64,000 nucleotides of DNA, taken from NCBI GenBank assembly GCA_012656075.1, contig JAAKBF010000269.1, positions 124,001-188,000 of the forward strand. Reading direction: 5' to 3'. Both the position numbers and the translations under genes were made by a program. Below, in pieces: positions 1 through 12,088 of this stretch. Numbering within the stretch: the first letter of the stretch is position 1; every line of letters starts with the position of its first letter. The DNA comes from Phytophthora hibernalis (taxonomy: Eukaryota; Oomycota; Peronosporomycetes; Peronosporales; Peronosporaceae). Under the pieces are notes generated by a model. That model was given only the letters and a program-made list of their open reading frames with translations. It did not search any database and was not told the origin of the DNA.

Positions 1-520
1 CCTTGCAAGACGCAAGTGTTTTCTAGGCTACCGAGGAAGGAGGTACATTGGCCTACCCGAAGAAGAACTCACTACGCCAACCAAGAACACGACGTACACC
101 TGGATAGCTTGGCCAGGGTACGCTCGCACATCAATCTCACCACAAGATCCCGCCAAGAGGAGGCGGCAAGCAACGGAAAGGGCTACAACAGCACAAGAAA
201 AGGATACACCCCCACGCGATCGGCTTGAACCAAGACTCGATCGCAGCACACCGACGACCGCGTGAAGAATACCCGCGTGGCCGTCACCCACCCAGACCCC
301 GGAAGGAGCAACCAAGCTCTACCCTCCGCCTTAGTCACCACTGAACGTATTCATGAACACCGGAAGAGCGTAACCCGCCCAGCCGTCGGGTACACAAGGT
401 GACTACAAGGTTTCGATCGCGCCAGATCAACGGAGTACCCCCTCCGACAGTCGGCAGTCCGGGCGTACCGTGCGCAAGCTTCGACCGCGTCAGCAATTTT
501 CGTGAAGCAGCTTCGCCACA
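1..520 (+). repeat. 5' LTR of element A (right part only)
   Basis: Matches 11572-12088 base for base apart from a few changes. It ends in CCACA at 520, the expected CA terminus, one base before the primer-binding site. The U3 part is not in the window. Confidence 0.92.
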
Positions 521-521
521 A

Positions 522-546
522 TGGTGCGCGTGCCCGGATTCGAACC
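522..546 (+). promoter_or_regulatory. tRNA primer-binding site of element A
   Basis: The 25 bases begin with TGG (complement of CCA) and end in ATTCGAACC, the complement of a T-loop. They would pair with the last 25 bases of a tRNA: CCA, discriminator A, seven acceptor bases and the T arm. The tRNA species cannot be named from the sequence. Confidence 0.85.
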
Positions 547-570
547 AGGGATTTCACCGTGTGTCCACCG

Positions 571-2859
571 AAGAAGATGTCAAGATCAAGACGGAACCAG
601 GGAATGAGTCGTCGACGGAAGATGGATCGCCGCCGACGGCGTTGAAGACGCCAGGATCAACTGATCGCCAGAGTGCTAGGAGGAGCTCTGACGATGCGAA
701 GGATGAAGGTTCTGCGATGGACCTAGAAGAAAAGCCTCAAACCACTCCCCAGGTCCCTTCGGGGACCCCTGCGGATCACGATGCGAATCGCGATCCGCCG
801 GATGAGATCCGACGGTGAAAACGGAAGGATCTTCATCCACCAAAACGCCTCCAGCCTCACGCCCGACATCAAAGAAGAAGAAGTCGAAGGCCTCGCGCAA
901 GAAACTGAAGGCACCGGAGTCCGAAACTGAAGAGCAAGAGAATCCCCAGGTGTGGACGGATGATCTGCTGGAGTCCGCGTTCCACTACAAGAGCCTGTAC
1001 AGACTCATGCACGAGAACCTGGTAATGAAGATCATGCACCCGAAGCCGATTGGAGAACTGCAAGGCCCAGTGAAGGCACCGAGGGACGTATCCAACAAAC
1101 TCGATGCGGTAAAGATCGTGATGCGCATGTTGAAAGAAGCAGGGATCGTTCTTGGCTCTTTCGACGCGAACGACTTGTTCGATTTGGAGTTGTCGGAGAT
1201 CAGGAAGCAACGTTGAACCTCTACGCCAGACCGGCCCCCATTGTAGGCAGCGTCGTCCCAGTTCAACAAGAAGAATCGCCATCAACTCGTAGCCGAGCAG
1301 GATCGTCACAGTATGCATCCACCACATCGGAAGCGGGTTCAGAAACGGACAGCTTGGTCGAGTTGTAACGTATGACGTTGGGGCCGGCGGGTGCCGCCGC
1401 GCATCAGTCGTGGAAGAGCGATCACGACGGGGTCGATTTCCCACGATCCACAAACCATCGCCATGCCAACCTCCACGATTGCAACAACAACTCCCAAGTT
1501 CACCAGATCAATCCCAGTCCAAGCGGCGCCGGCACCTCTGCACTCGTTTTCGACGGCGCCATGGAACGTTCCTGAAAGAACAGCAGCAAGCATCCACGAT
1601 CACACCGATAGCGCAACCCAAACCACGGCAGCTGCGAAAGTGCCTGAAACGCAAGATGTGGATATGGAGTCGGTGGGATCCGTCCATTCGCACCCGAGCG
1701 AGTACGACCCAGACGATCTGAGCGTCGACGCCCCAGTACGCGCAGCAGTCGCGTCCGCTGACGCCACCGGAACAGGAACGATTGCAGCAACTCGAATCAG
1801 AGTCTCAGCAATCTCGGACCTGAAGGAATTCTCTGGGAAAGATCAGGATGAAGACCGAGCTAGGAGCTGGTTCAGCAAGATGAAGTCAGCCTTTGTCCGC
1901 GATCAGGCCCCGGACAGCGAGAAGTGTCCGTTTTTTGGGGACTTGCTCACCGGACCTGCGCGGAACTGATACCGCCAGCTGAGTCGGACGACGCGCAACG
2001 AATGGAAGGGTTTGTCCAAGAGTTTTCAAATCCAGTACTGCGGACGTGGTGTGTCCGTCGCGAGACAATATTACCATGCGCGGAAGAGATCGGATGAGTC
2101 GCCGTTGGAATACTTGCACCGCCTGAACGTCGCCGGGTTGCGAGCACAGCTCTCGATCAAAAACGGATCAGTCGAAGTCCGCCGTGAGCACGTCGATCAC
2201 TTCATCGAAACGCTCGACGACCGCGACCTGGCCGGTCAACTAGCGCTGCTGAGGATCCCGGATGCAGACACGTTGGAGGAAGCGCTGCGATCCCAGAAAC
2301 GTGCGAAGGCGCGACACGGGAAGATGGCGTACGGGTCAATCAAGCCGAAACCAAAAGCGCCAACGGGCGCTGCTCCATCCGCTAACGCTCGCGCTGTCCG
2401 TGCAATCCGGGCGACTGCTGATTCCAGCGACTCAGAACTGGATATGAGCGGATCGAAAGGAAACGGAGACCTGCAAAGGTCTACCTCGCTGCCGCCTCGG
2501 ATCAACCCACGCGATCGCCGCCGGAACAAGATCAACGACGCACTAATCGAGACACGAACGCTCGCCAAACGAGTCGTCCGTCCGCGCCGTTGGAAGGAGA
2601 AGATCCACGAAAACCTTGTTCCCATTGCGGGTCGTCGAAGCACACCGATCTTGGTTGTTGGCAGTGTCTGACGTGCGAGAAGTGCGGCAAGAAGGGTCAC
2701 CCGACCGATCGATGCCTCTTCACCTGCAAGGCCTGCGGCGAGATCCACGGAGCCGGAGAATGCCCGATGGAAGAGTTCTACAACTTGATCCGTCAGTGGT
2801 ACACCCCGAACAAGCACGGTGGCATGCTCCCGCAAGCGGCCGAGAAGATGTTAAACTAG
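571..2859 (+). pseudogene. gag: gag of element A (frameshifted)
   Basis: Structural protein that would package element RNA. It is read in several overlapping frames: a charged N-terminal part (about 571-818 and 815-1216, with a Lys/Ser-rich run near 850-910), a middle part 1391-1969, a capsid-like part 2012-2671, and a nucleocapsid part 2590-2859. The last contains CEKCGKKGHPTDRC, a perfect CX2CX4HX4C zinc knuckle, next to a second Cys/His cluster. The capsid text continues smoothly across the frame change near 1966, so this was one protein. No in-frame ATG is visible for the first segments; either a start was lost or the segments are joined by frame errors. Family membership is clear from the knuckle and the position between PBS and protease. 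Confidence 0.8.
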
Positions 2860-5800
2860 AACGCTCGCCGGATTGGAATCCGGTACGAGACGAGCGTTCT
2901 AAGTTCTGCATCTATGCATATGTCGAAAAACAGTCGAAGTCAGACGTAAGAAAGCTGATTCGGCCGACCGACAATACATGTGATCTTCATGACAAACGAA
3001 CCATGGCGATCTCCAGCCTCCATCAGGTCGATGAATTCGGACGATCGGAGGTGACGATGGCCCAGGACCTCTTGCATGGAGAATCGCGGGGATATTGGAA
3101 GTACCACGTGCCGGACAAGAAGTTCCGGCAGGCGAAAGCCGTGGGGAAATCAACAACGAAAAAGCCACATTGCTGTTTGACAGCGGCGCCGAGGTGTCCA
3201 TTTTGGATGCCGCCTTTGCTCGTAAGGTTGGGTGCTACGTGGACAACAGTCAAGAGTTGGAGTGTGAAGGAGTTGGTAAGAATCCCTACAGAGCGGACGA
3301 CGTACCAGAATCAAGATTACGCTCGCTGGGTCGCTGGTGTACCATTTTGATGTCTGGGTCGGCCCGCCAACCGGTGGACAAGACTTGATCTTGGGGATGG
3401 ATTTCATGGTGCCGGCGGGCATCCGCCTCGACCTCGCCGACGGATCACTGAGTCTTCCAGACGAGGTGTGAATCCAGTTAGCCGGTCGACGTCCACTCTA
3501 AAGCGAGAAGGTGTCGCGGATCGTGGTGGGAGAATTCTGGAACCGTGAAGTTGGAGGATCGATAGAGGTCCGAAGAGGCTTCATCATGTCGAGCCACTTG
3601 AAGTTGTGGGTTACTCGAGGCGAACGCTGGGTAACAAGCTTGGTGGCCGGACTGGGAAGACTCGATACCTGAAAATCACGAACATCAGCGATCAGGAGGT
3701 AACGTTGCATGATGACACCTGTGTCGGCATGTGGCTCGAAGGAGGACGCGTACATCGAACCCTGGTTTTGTGCTAGTCGGATCGCGACGGTATGCAGAGT
3801 GGCAGAACCTGGCATTCCAAGCCACCACCGACCGGCAACCTGAAGAGGATCAGGATCTGGAACCTGATGGACCAATGGTGGACCGGCCGATGTACGAAAC
3901 GCCGACGAAAATCTTGAGACGTGACTCCAACACAAGGAGGCCGGCTGTTGCCCAGATCATGGTACCAACTCCAGTCGAAACCGAACCGAGGGTGGTTACG
4001 AAACGGGTGAAGTGGACAGATGAATCAGGCGATCAGGACGCGAAGAATCCTCCGGCAGACAGCGTTGAGGAGACGACGAAGCGGCTCCGGATCAAGAGGA
4101 GACTCAGTCTCAACCTGGAAAATCATCGATCTCCAAGCCAGAGAACGCCGACGATGAGGAAGTGTGTTATCACGAAGGAGGAGACCTTTTCGCGGAAGAT
4201 GTGGAGAGGCAGATGGCCGTCTTGCCGGAGGTGGTGACCACGACCGACGAAGTCACGATCGAGGATATCCAGGTGGGTGATCCCGAAACGAACACCCCCG
4301 AGGAGATCGATCGTCTGCGGCAGATCATCTGGCGACGGCGCCACCTCCTGATTGGGAAAGGAAACGCGCTCCCACCAGCGGCCGTCGGCGCAATCTGCGA
4401 CATAGATGTCGGAGCAGCAGCTCCCGTTGCGCAGCGCGTCCGACGCGATGCCCCACAGTTCCGCGAGAAGCTGTCGGATCTGATCAAGATTTGCTCTCTG
4501 CGAAGATGATCAAGCCATCGACTTCGCCATGGGAGTCTCCGATCGTGATCATTATCAAGAAGAATGGTGTTGACATCCGGCTCTGTATCGACTACCGATT
4601 AGTAAATGGGTTGACACGTTTGATGGTGTACCCCATGCCGATGATCAACAATCTCTTGGAAGACTTAGACAAACTGCTCTGGTATTGCTCCCTCGATATG
4701 GCGAGTGGTTTCTGGGTGGTGTCTATGACCGAACGGGCTCGGAAGATCTCTGCCTTTATCACGCCTTTCGGTCTCTTCGAGTGGACGCGTATGCCCTTCG
4801 GCCTGAAGAACGCTCCACAGATACTACCAGAGGCTGATCGACAACGCGCTATACGGACACCTCCGAATCAGCGCTGACCAGGATCCCTCGAAGCCGATCG
4901 ACGTGTTCGAGACATGTGACCCAGAGCCGAGCCCGAAGCCGTCGGTACTGGGGAGAAGATCGTACATCGACGACATCCTGGTGACGGCAACCACTTGGGA
5001 TATGATGTGCGAAAAGGTCGAGAGTCTGTTGGACGCCTGCGAACGTTGGAATCTGTCGATCAGCGTGGTCAAGAGTTTCTGGGGCCAGCGAAAGGTGGGC
5101 TATTTGGGCCATCGTGTATCCGCTGAAGGTTTGGAAGCCGACCCGAAAGATCTTGAAACTCTGGGCAACCTCCCATTTCCGCGGACGCACCGATCAATGC
5201 AATCCTTCTTGGGGAGCTTGAATTATTACAGCCGCTTCATAGAAGACTTCGCGATCTACGCGGCGGTCTTGTACGAGTTGCGAGAAGCAGACTTTTACGA
5301 GATGGGACGTGAGGAGAAGAACGACTCCGGTAGGCAAAGGGCTGGGGGCGTGGAGCCACCAGCAGATGATGTCAACCGTTGGACCCGAGCAAAGATAGCG
5401 TTCACAATGCTGAAGGCCAAAATCGTTTCCACTCCAATCTTGAAACATTTCGATCCTGAGCGTACCCCGATAATCGTAATCTATGCGAGCCAGTGGGCGA
5501 TCTCAGCGGCGCTCGTGCAGGAGCATGATGGCGTGTACTGGCCAGTAACGTTCACCAGCCGGACGTTGAAGTCCAGCGAGCTCAACTACGGAATCGTCGA
5601 CAAGGAAGGCTTGGCACTCTTGCGGATGCTTGAAGTGAACTTTACCCTGCTGACCACCAGGTCGATCTTGGTGCTGTCTCGGCATTCGACCTTGGCCTGG
5701 CTGGTCAACTCGACCGGTTTCCAAGGCCGGCTCGGAAACGGGGGCGCGTTGCTCTCAGAATGGACCCTAGAGATCAGGAAGTGTACGAAAGGGGAAGACG

Positions 5801-8109
5801 AAATCTTGGGAGTCATCGCAGCAAGCATCACCCCTCGCGCGGAAGTAGATGAAACGTTGTTCGCAATTGCACCAGTGAAAGAACCCCGACAGGCAATCAT
5901 CATGCCTCCACCTACAGTGGAAGGAGAGAGCCTGTTAGTCGCGAGTTTCGATGGATCAGCACGTGTCAAATGCAGTAGCGGAGCGTACAGTGCTATCATC
6001 TGGAAGCTGCCGGAATGGACGATCGTGTCAGCCGCGTCGGAGTATGCACCCGATTTGACTGTGAACGAGGCCGAATACCGCGGTCTTCTGTTATGTTTCG
6101 ATCTTCTGTCCGCCATGAATTGTAATCTGTGGAGATTCCAATGTGGTGATCCGACAAATGCGAGGCGAGATTGCGTGCAACGCTCCGGGTTTGCAATTGC
6201 TGCGGAAGAAGGCGATGGATCAGCTTGGATCGTGGCCGTAGCACGAGTTCCTGCACATGAAACGAGATTGGAATCAAAGTGCAGACAAGTTAGCTAGCGC
6301 CGCCCTTCAACGCGAAGAAGGAACTGTGGTTACCTTGGAAGAAGATCGCCAAGACTTGATCACGCTCAACCGCCTGGACGAGCTTCTCAAGCCGAGAGAT
6401 GACAGCAATATCGCCCGCGTAACCGCATTAACAAGATCAACGCGACGTCGGAGGGCACCACCGAACGCCCTGGAAGAAACAATCGTGCAGCATATACGGG
6501 GTGAGCGGATTGTCCAAGCCCAGGATGAGGAGAAGTGGATAGTCGATCTGAAAGCGTACCTGAATGGAGACGTTGGAGGCCTGACTGCGAAGGAAGCGAA
6601 GACGTGTGCCAAGATCGCAGATCATTATGAGCTGGACGAGAGCGGTCTGCTGCTCTACTGCCCGCCGTCGACGGAGACGGACGAAGATCGGGACGAGGTC
6701 GCGAAGCTCGTAGTGCCGGAAACCCTGCAGCAAGACTTCTTACACCATTATCATACGAGCTTGGAAGGGGGACATCAGGGGATCGGAAGAACGTACCGTC
6801 GGATCAGAGCGCACTTTCACTGGAGAGGCCTGTTCAAGAGTGTCCAACGCTATGTGGGAGAATGCACGGATTGTGAGACAGGGAAAGAACGCCCCTTCGT
6901 GAGAGGTGAGTCGCCGGGAAACCTGCAGGCTACGTATCCTTTTCAGATCATCGCGATGGATCACATTCCGTCGTTGCCAAAGTCGTTTAAGGGAATACGG
7001 AGTTGCTGATATGGGTCGACCTGTTCTCGGGATATGCGATCGCGAAGGCGAGCGCGTCGAGAACAGCCCAGACGATCGCAGAGAATTATGAAGAATGTGT
7101 GTTCCGTCGGTTTGGAGCCAGTGAAGCTGTACGGCACGACAGAGAGCCCGGGTTTATGTCCGATTTCTGCTGCGCATTCAGCCGGATTGTGGGACAGAAA
7201 CAGAAAGCTACGATGGCGTATAGACCTCAAGCGAACGGAACGGCCGAAAGGATGGTGCAGACGCTGACCCGCGCGCTTAAGATGTATGTCGCAGATGTAA
7301 ATCAACAAGACTGGGATGAGTATGCCGAACGTCTGACGTTCGCGTTGAATACGGCCCAATATCGCGTGCGCGTGGACTCGCCCTTCTACTTGACCCACGG
7401 TTGGGACCCACGCCCCACGTTGGAAGCGGCATTACCCCTGGGAAGTACGCGACGTCGCGATCGTGAGCCTCGACAGTGGAGATATCACCTGCAGAATCAC
7501 TATGGGCGAGGGAGCAGGTGAACGAACGCCTCCGAGCCGCAATTCGATCGCGGGCGGACGAGCACAACGAAGACCTCCGACCCCACGAGATTATAGCTGG
7601 TGCGCAAGTCTGGTTGTACCGGGATAGAGTGAAAGAAGGGTACGCACGCAAGTTAGCCCACATGTGGCACGGTCCGTTTCGGGTGATCGAAATGGTGGGG
7701 AATCATGCAGCGAGGCTGGAGATCGTTGGCACCGAGTATCGCCTGTTTCCGGTTGTCCAAGTATCCAAACTGAAGCCAGTGCGGAGTTTTCCGGATCGTC
7801 CTATGCTGAAGTTAACTGTGGACGAAGGAGACCGTTTTGATTTTGATGAAGCAATCTTACCGGAAGATAGCTGGGAAGGACGTCTCAAGGAAGGGTAATT
7901 CGAGGTGGAAAAGATAGCAGGGATGAGATCGGGTCGGCAGACGTGTTCACCGCGAATTCCAAGTGTACTGGAAAGGCTACGACGACCCTTCATGGGTCGA
8001 CGAAACCGATCTGAACTGCGGGGCCTTGTTGCGCGAATACGAGCGGGGAATGACCAATCGTAGCCGTTTCGGAGTCATGCAGTCGCAGGAGGCGGAGGAG
8101 AGCTCGTAG
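2860..8109 (+). pseudogene. pol: pol of element A: PR-RT-RNaseH-RNaseH-INT-chromodomain, frameshifted
   Basis: Aspartic protease motif LFDSGAEVSILD lies near 3173. RT starts near 4500 and carries YIDD at about 4960. The RT-linked RNase H (about 5450-5660) has YASQWAIS where an Asp is normal, so this domain looks catalytically dead. A second RNase H (about 5930-6290) keeps SFDGSA and a NEAEY block. Integrase has a His/Cys zinc domain near 6740-6880 (CTDC), then core residues in AMDH, HDREPG and NGTAER (about 6955-7260). The C-terminal part has a WHGPFRV block near 7665 and a chromodomain with VYWKGYDDPSW near 7965, ending at TAG 8107-8109. At least six frame changes break the protein, for instance near 4870, 7005, 7510 and 7900. 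Loss of function of this copy is nearly certain unless the assembly is poor. Confidence 0.9.
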
Positions 8110-8339
8110 TAGGTTGGCTGTTGGAGAAAGGGAAGAAGATTGTGTGGGAGGCCACACATTGAGGTGGAAGGGTTATTTGTGGAAGTAACGTACGTACTGG
8201 GGACGAAGTCACCAGTGAAGAGCGACAATCGCTCAACAAGCAAGGAAGATCGACAAACCAAAAGAAATAAGAGGCCAAAGTAGAAAGGAGATTATCAAGA
8301 TCGAGGTTTAGCAAGTGCGTTGCGACTAGCCAAGTTCGC

Positions 8340-11077
8340 CTACTCTTCGGCAGCCGGAGGACAGAACTTGGCAGAGATACGCCGAACGTGAGAGCCGGGG
8401 TGGTTCGCTATATCGTTGCGATACTGGTTCCGCCACGGTTCCGCTGCGTCGATCTCTCGCAACGCATCCAGCAGAGTCGAAAGCGGCTGATCACAGCCAA
8501 GACCGGGGTACCAGGCTCCCTTCTCCCCGGGCGAGAATAGTGAAGAAAGAAGGGATCGAGAAGCAGGTCCAGATCACAGTGACCCGCGATCATCCCATGG
8601 AGAACACATTTCAGGAAGGACTTCCAACGGGCCCCGAGACGAGATCGCCGCTGTCGTCTCTCTTCACAGAAGGCGGCCAGGGCAGGTTCCGTTTTACGCA
8701 ACACAGAACGGACGGGGAAGGAGTGAGTCGACTCCCACACTGCTTGGCGATGCGTCTCCTCCCACTCCAAGTGATCTCGGTAAACCAACCTGTCACTTCG
8801 AAAGCACGGGTTCGACGACGAAGTCCAGGTTGTCCCAAGGCGCCTCGTCGTAAAGTGCATCGATCTGTTCCTCAGTGATCAGCTCCGGATTCCAGAGACT
8901 TTCTGAAGGCGTCGGTTCACCCGGAGGAAACAGCCAGTAGCGAGGCTTGGCGAAGTGGTGGAAGAACAAATTAATGTCGAGCTCAGCCACGCTCACGCGA
9001 CCGATATATCGTGCGAGCCACGGGGAAACTTCGGCAGGGGTTTGACGGCGGCGGTCACGATAGCTTGGTATCCAGTCATCACGCTCTATGGTAGTGGGTG
9101 GCAGCAGATCCCACCGCGGGGAAGGAGAAGCCGGTTCCGGCGCGATCGCGGTATACTAGTAACACTATCATCGCTAGTGGGCGAATCATGGACACCAATT
9201 CGGCTGTTCCCCTCGCTGGACCGATCGCCATCATCACTGCCAGCTTCGGAGCTGGCATCTTCACCATTCCCGTCAGATTGATCTGGGTCACGGGATGACC
9301 CCGGAAGAGTCGGACGCAACGTCAATCGGGCGATCAGATGACCCGCCGCCAGATGCACCCGCCGAAGAAGAGCGTCACCGAGCAGAAGACCGTGAACTTG
9401 CCAGAGCAGCCAGAAAAATGTCGTCGTCACTGCCGGATGCTTCGGAGGAGGAGAGACCTCTCGCGCGAGCACGAGATCGGCTTCCCACGAAGTTGCCCTT
9501 GGCTTGAACCCGAGGATGGACTTCTGCATGGCGAGTTGCGGCCAGGCGAATGGGCTCGAGAACGGCGGCGTGGAGGCGGTGAACAGATTGGAGACCGTGG
9601 ACTGCGGGGTCGCTTGGTATTTCCGGCTGGCACCGGCGTTTGAGCGTCGGGCGTAACCGAAGCGGTTACCGCGATGGAGCCAGGCTGGACCAAGGAGATC
9701 AATCCAGCTACGCGGTCCCGGATGACACCGCGGTCTTGCATTGCTTGATCGCGCTCAGCTTCGAACACCTCGGAAGCGGTCCGAACAGCCGCCAGGTCAC
9801 GCTGCAAAGTGTCATTCTCCGCCTGCAGAGCTTGGAGGCGACCATGGTTCGCCTGCAGCGAATTCACGCTACGCTCAAGTCTCGCAATAGATGCACGAGC
9901 CGACGCGATCTGGGACTCTATGAAGAAGCGACAAAAGGGAGTTAGTACAGTGTCACAGAGACATGAAAGCGGTGACGGTAACGCACGAGTGGACACGAGA
10001 TCAGCCCGAGCTTGGTCGCGCTCATTAGTCACCCGTCTCAGGTTGACGTTAGCAGAGCGTAACTGAGTCTCCGCGGCACCGCCCGATCATGCTCGCGGTC
10101 ACGTTCAGCGTGACTACGATCTAAATTCGTCTGGGCAGCGGCGATTTGTTGCTGGTTACGTGCCTGTAAATCGGCGACGCGCTGCTCCAGTCGAGTGGCA
10201 CGTTTACGAAACCGAGAGGCAGCATCGTCGAGAGCTTGCTGCGAAGCTTCGTGTGCCCGGATGTCGCCTTCAGCTTGCGCCAGGTCGTGGCGATATCGAT
10301 CGCGGTCGACCGTAACCTGATCGCGCCCAGCAACAGCGTGATCACGCTCGTCTTGGAGGGCCGCGATACGACGTGCGAAGACAGGAGAGGCGCCCGCAGC
10401 TGAAGTCGCGGTCGCCAGTTGCCTAGCCAGGCTACCGATCTCGTTCTGCAGGCGCGCAATCTCCTCGTCGCGCACCTCTTGATTAACACGCAGTTGATCC
10501 CGGAGTGCCTCGACCTCTCGCGAGTTGTCCAGGCGTTCCTGCAGTGCGCGCTCGTAGTCCGCGGACACGTGCAACGCATCCCGGTAACGACGATGGAGGA
10601 TCTCGTACTGGTGCTGGCAGTGCAAAACATAGGGTGACGCCGCTGCGTATGCCTCGTTCAACTCGCTCTCGAGACGGTCGGCACGCGTTTTCTGGTCGGC
10701 GTATGCACGCTGCAGAGTTGCGTGGTCTTCCGCCAAGTCCGACCCAGCGTCAGCGCTATCCAGCAGCTCGTTGAATGTCGCGAGGAAAGCTTGCGCAGCT
10801 TCGCGGTGGACGGGAGGAAGCGTAATCGGGAGAGTGGAGACTACCGGAGTGGGTGAGGGGTCGGTCTCGGACCTGGTGCTATCGGCGACGGTGGCGCTGG
10901 GGAGGCGGGCTGCTGTGCGGCAACCATGGAGGGAGTGAATACGGCGACGGGGAAGATGACGTCGGGAAGTAGAGTGGCGTGCGCTGGCGGCGGCTGCTGT
11001 ACGGCCTTTTCCAGCGCAGGGGCGATTGACGTGAAGCGGTCTGACTCTTGCAGAGCTTCACCAATCGGAGGCGACAT
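8340..11077 (-). pseudogene. antisense coiled-coil gene inside element A, one intron, frameshifted
   Basis: Runs opposite to gag-pol, from a true ATG at 11077 to a TAG at 8340-8342. In order: a Pro/Ala-rich N-terminus (about 75 residues), then after a frame change near 10860 a long coiled coil rich in Glu, Arg, Gln and Leu heptads (10800-10080 and, after a one-base frame change near 10078, on to about 9700), an Arg/Ser/Pro-rich stretch, a Ser/Asp-rich acidic stretch (about 9290-9120), and a folded-looking C-terminal domain from about 9090 with WLFPPGEP, APWDNLDF and WYPGLGCDQP blocks (a frame change lies near 8810). A 69-bp intron at 9986-9918 has GTGCGT, TACTAAC and CATAG. Function unknown. 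I believe similar C-termini occur in abundant Phytophthora hypothetical proteins, but could not check. The ATG sits about 50 bp inside the inferred 3' LTR, so transcription may start in that LTR. Confidence 0.72.
9918..9986 (-). other. spliceosomal intron in the antisense gene of element A
   Basis: On the minus strand the donor is GTGCGT, a textbook branch site TACTAAC is followed by CTTCATAG, and the length is 69 bp, like the host introns here (62-82 bp). Splicing joins ...STQ to SQIASARAS and keeps the coiled-coil frame. The intron length is a multiple of three and has no stop, so retention also leaves the frame open. Confidence 0.75.
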
Positions 11078-11125
11078 GAGGACTCAAAGATCACGATTGA
11101 TGGATCGCGACCCGAGAGCTGCAAC

Positions 11126-12088
11126 TGTGTCTGATTACATTCGGTTGTGTGACATCTGGGCGAGACCTGACCGGTGTACCAACAATTTGGTACACACCGA
11201 CCTGATTCGTCTGGCGCAATTATTCCAATATGCGATCAGGTGCAATCATTGGGACACGCGATCTGCCAACTCGCGATCTGCCAACATGCGATCTGCCAAT
11301 GTGCGATCTGCCAACTCTCGATCTGCCAACATGCGATCTACCAACTCGCGATCTGCGGGGGTTGATCTGGAACAATCATTTCGGTACGGGCGATCACATG
11401 GATTGTGGGTACAATGGAGCTATCAATTCATTACGGTACCGCAATCTTGGTACATAATATCAGGTTCAGGGTACAATGCGCAAACAGGAAGCACGCAAGA
11501 GGGATGGGAAGAGAGCGATATGGGGAGAGACCTTTAGGACCTTTACTTTGGTATAATAGATTCCGATTTGCCTTGCAAGACGCAAGTGTTTTCTAGACTA
11601 CCGAGGAAGGAGGTACATTGGCCTACCCGAAGAAGAACTCACTACGCCAACCAAGAACACGACGTACACCTGGATAGCTTGGCCAGGGTACGCTCGCACA
11701 TCAATCTCACCACAAGATCCCGCCAAGAGGAGGCGGCAAGCAACGGAAAGGGCTACAACAGCACAAGAAAAGGATACACCCCACGCGATCGGCTTGAACC
11801 AAGACTCGATCGCAGCACACCGACGACCGCGTGAAGAATACCCGCGTGGCCGTCACCCACCCAGACCCCGGAAGGAGCAACCAAGCTCTACCCTCCGCCT
11901 TAGTCACCACTGAACGTATTCACGAACACCGGAAGAGCGTAACCCGCCCAGCCGTCGGGTACACAAGGTGACTACAAGGTTTAGATCGCGCCAGATCAAC
12001 GAAGTACCCCCTCCGACAGTCGGCAGTCCGGGCGTACCGTGCGCAAGCTTCGACCGCGTCAGCAATTTCGTGAAGCAGCTTCACCACA
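11126..12088 (+). repeat. 3' LTR of element A
   Basis: The part 11572-12088 aligns with 1-520. The left end is inferred: a TG start (TGTCTGATTACATT near 11126-11128) is plausible but cannot be checked because the matching end of the 5' LTR is outside the window. A TATA-like TATAAT at about 11551 lies just before the point where the window's own copy begins. Ends in CCACA at 12088. Confidence 0.75.
11258..11357 (+). repeat. 15-bp minisatellite in the U3 of the 3' LTR
   Basis: About 6.7 tandem copies of GCGATCTGCCAAC followed by two variable bases (TC, AT or GT). The period is exactly 15. Position upstream of the TATA-like box makes an enhancer-type repeat possible, but this is inference. Confidence 0.9.

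Larger units (their letters stand above)
1..12088 (+). mobile_element. Ty3/gypsy LTR retrotransposon with chromodomain (element A), left end outside window
   Basis: Positions 1-520 and 11572-12088 are near-identical direct repeats, so they are parts of the two LTRs; the start of the 5' LTR lies left of the window. A tRNA primer-binding site follows the 5' LTR, then gag with a CCHC knuckle, protease, RT, RNase H, a second RNase H, integrase and chromodomain in gypsy order. Pol ends at 8109 but the 3' LTR starts only near 11.1 kb, and the 3 kb between holds an antisense gene. I count about five substitutions and two single-base indels over 520 bp of compared LTR, about 1 percent divergence. The internal frames are broken by several frameshifts, so the copy is probably non-autonomous now. 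It seems to have inserted into element B. Confidence 0.93.

Noticed and set aside
522..546. Possible tRNA gene fragment (T-loop and acceptor-like sequence)
   Set aside because: Lies exactly after the LTR end, starts with TGG and lacks the remaining cloverleaf; it is a primer-binding site.
11258..11357. CRISPR-like short repeats
   Set aside because: 15-bp repeats have no unique spacers and sit in a eukaryotic LTR.
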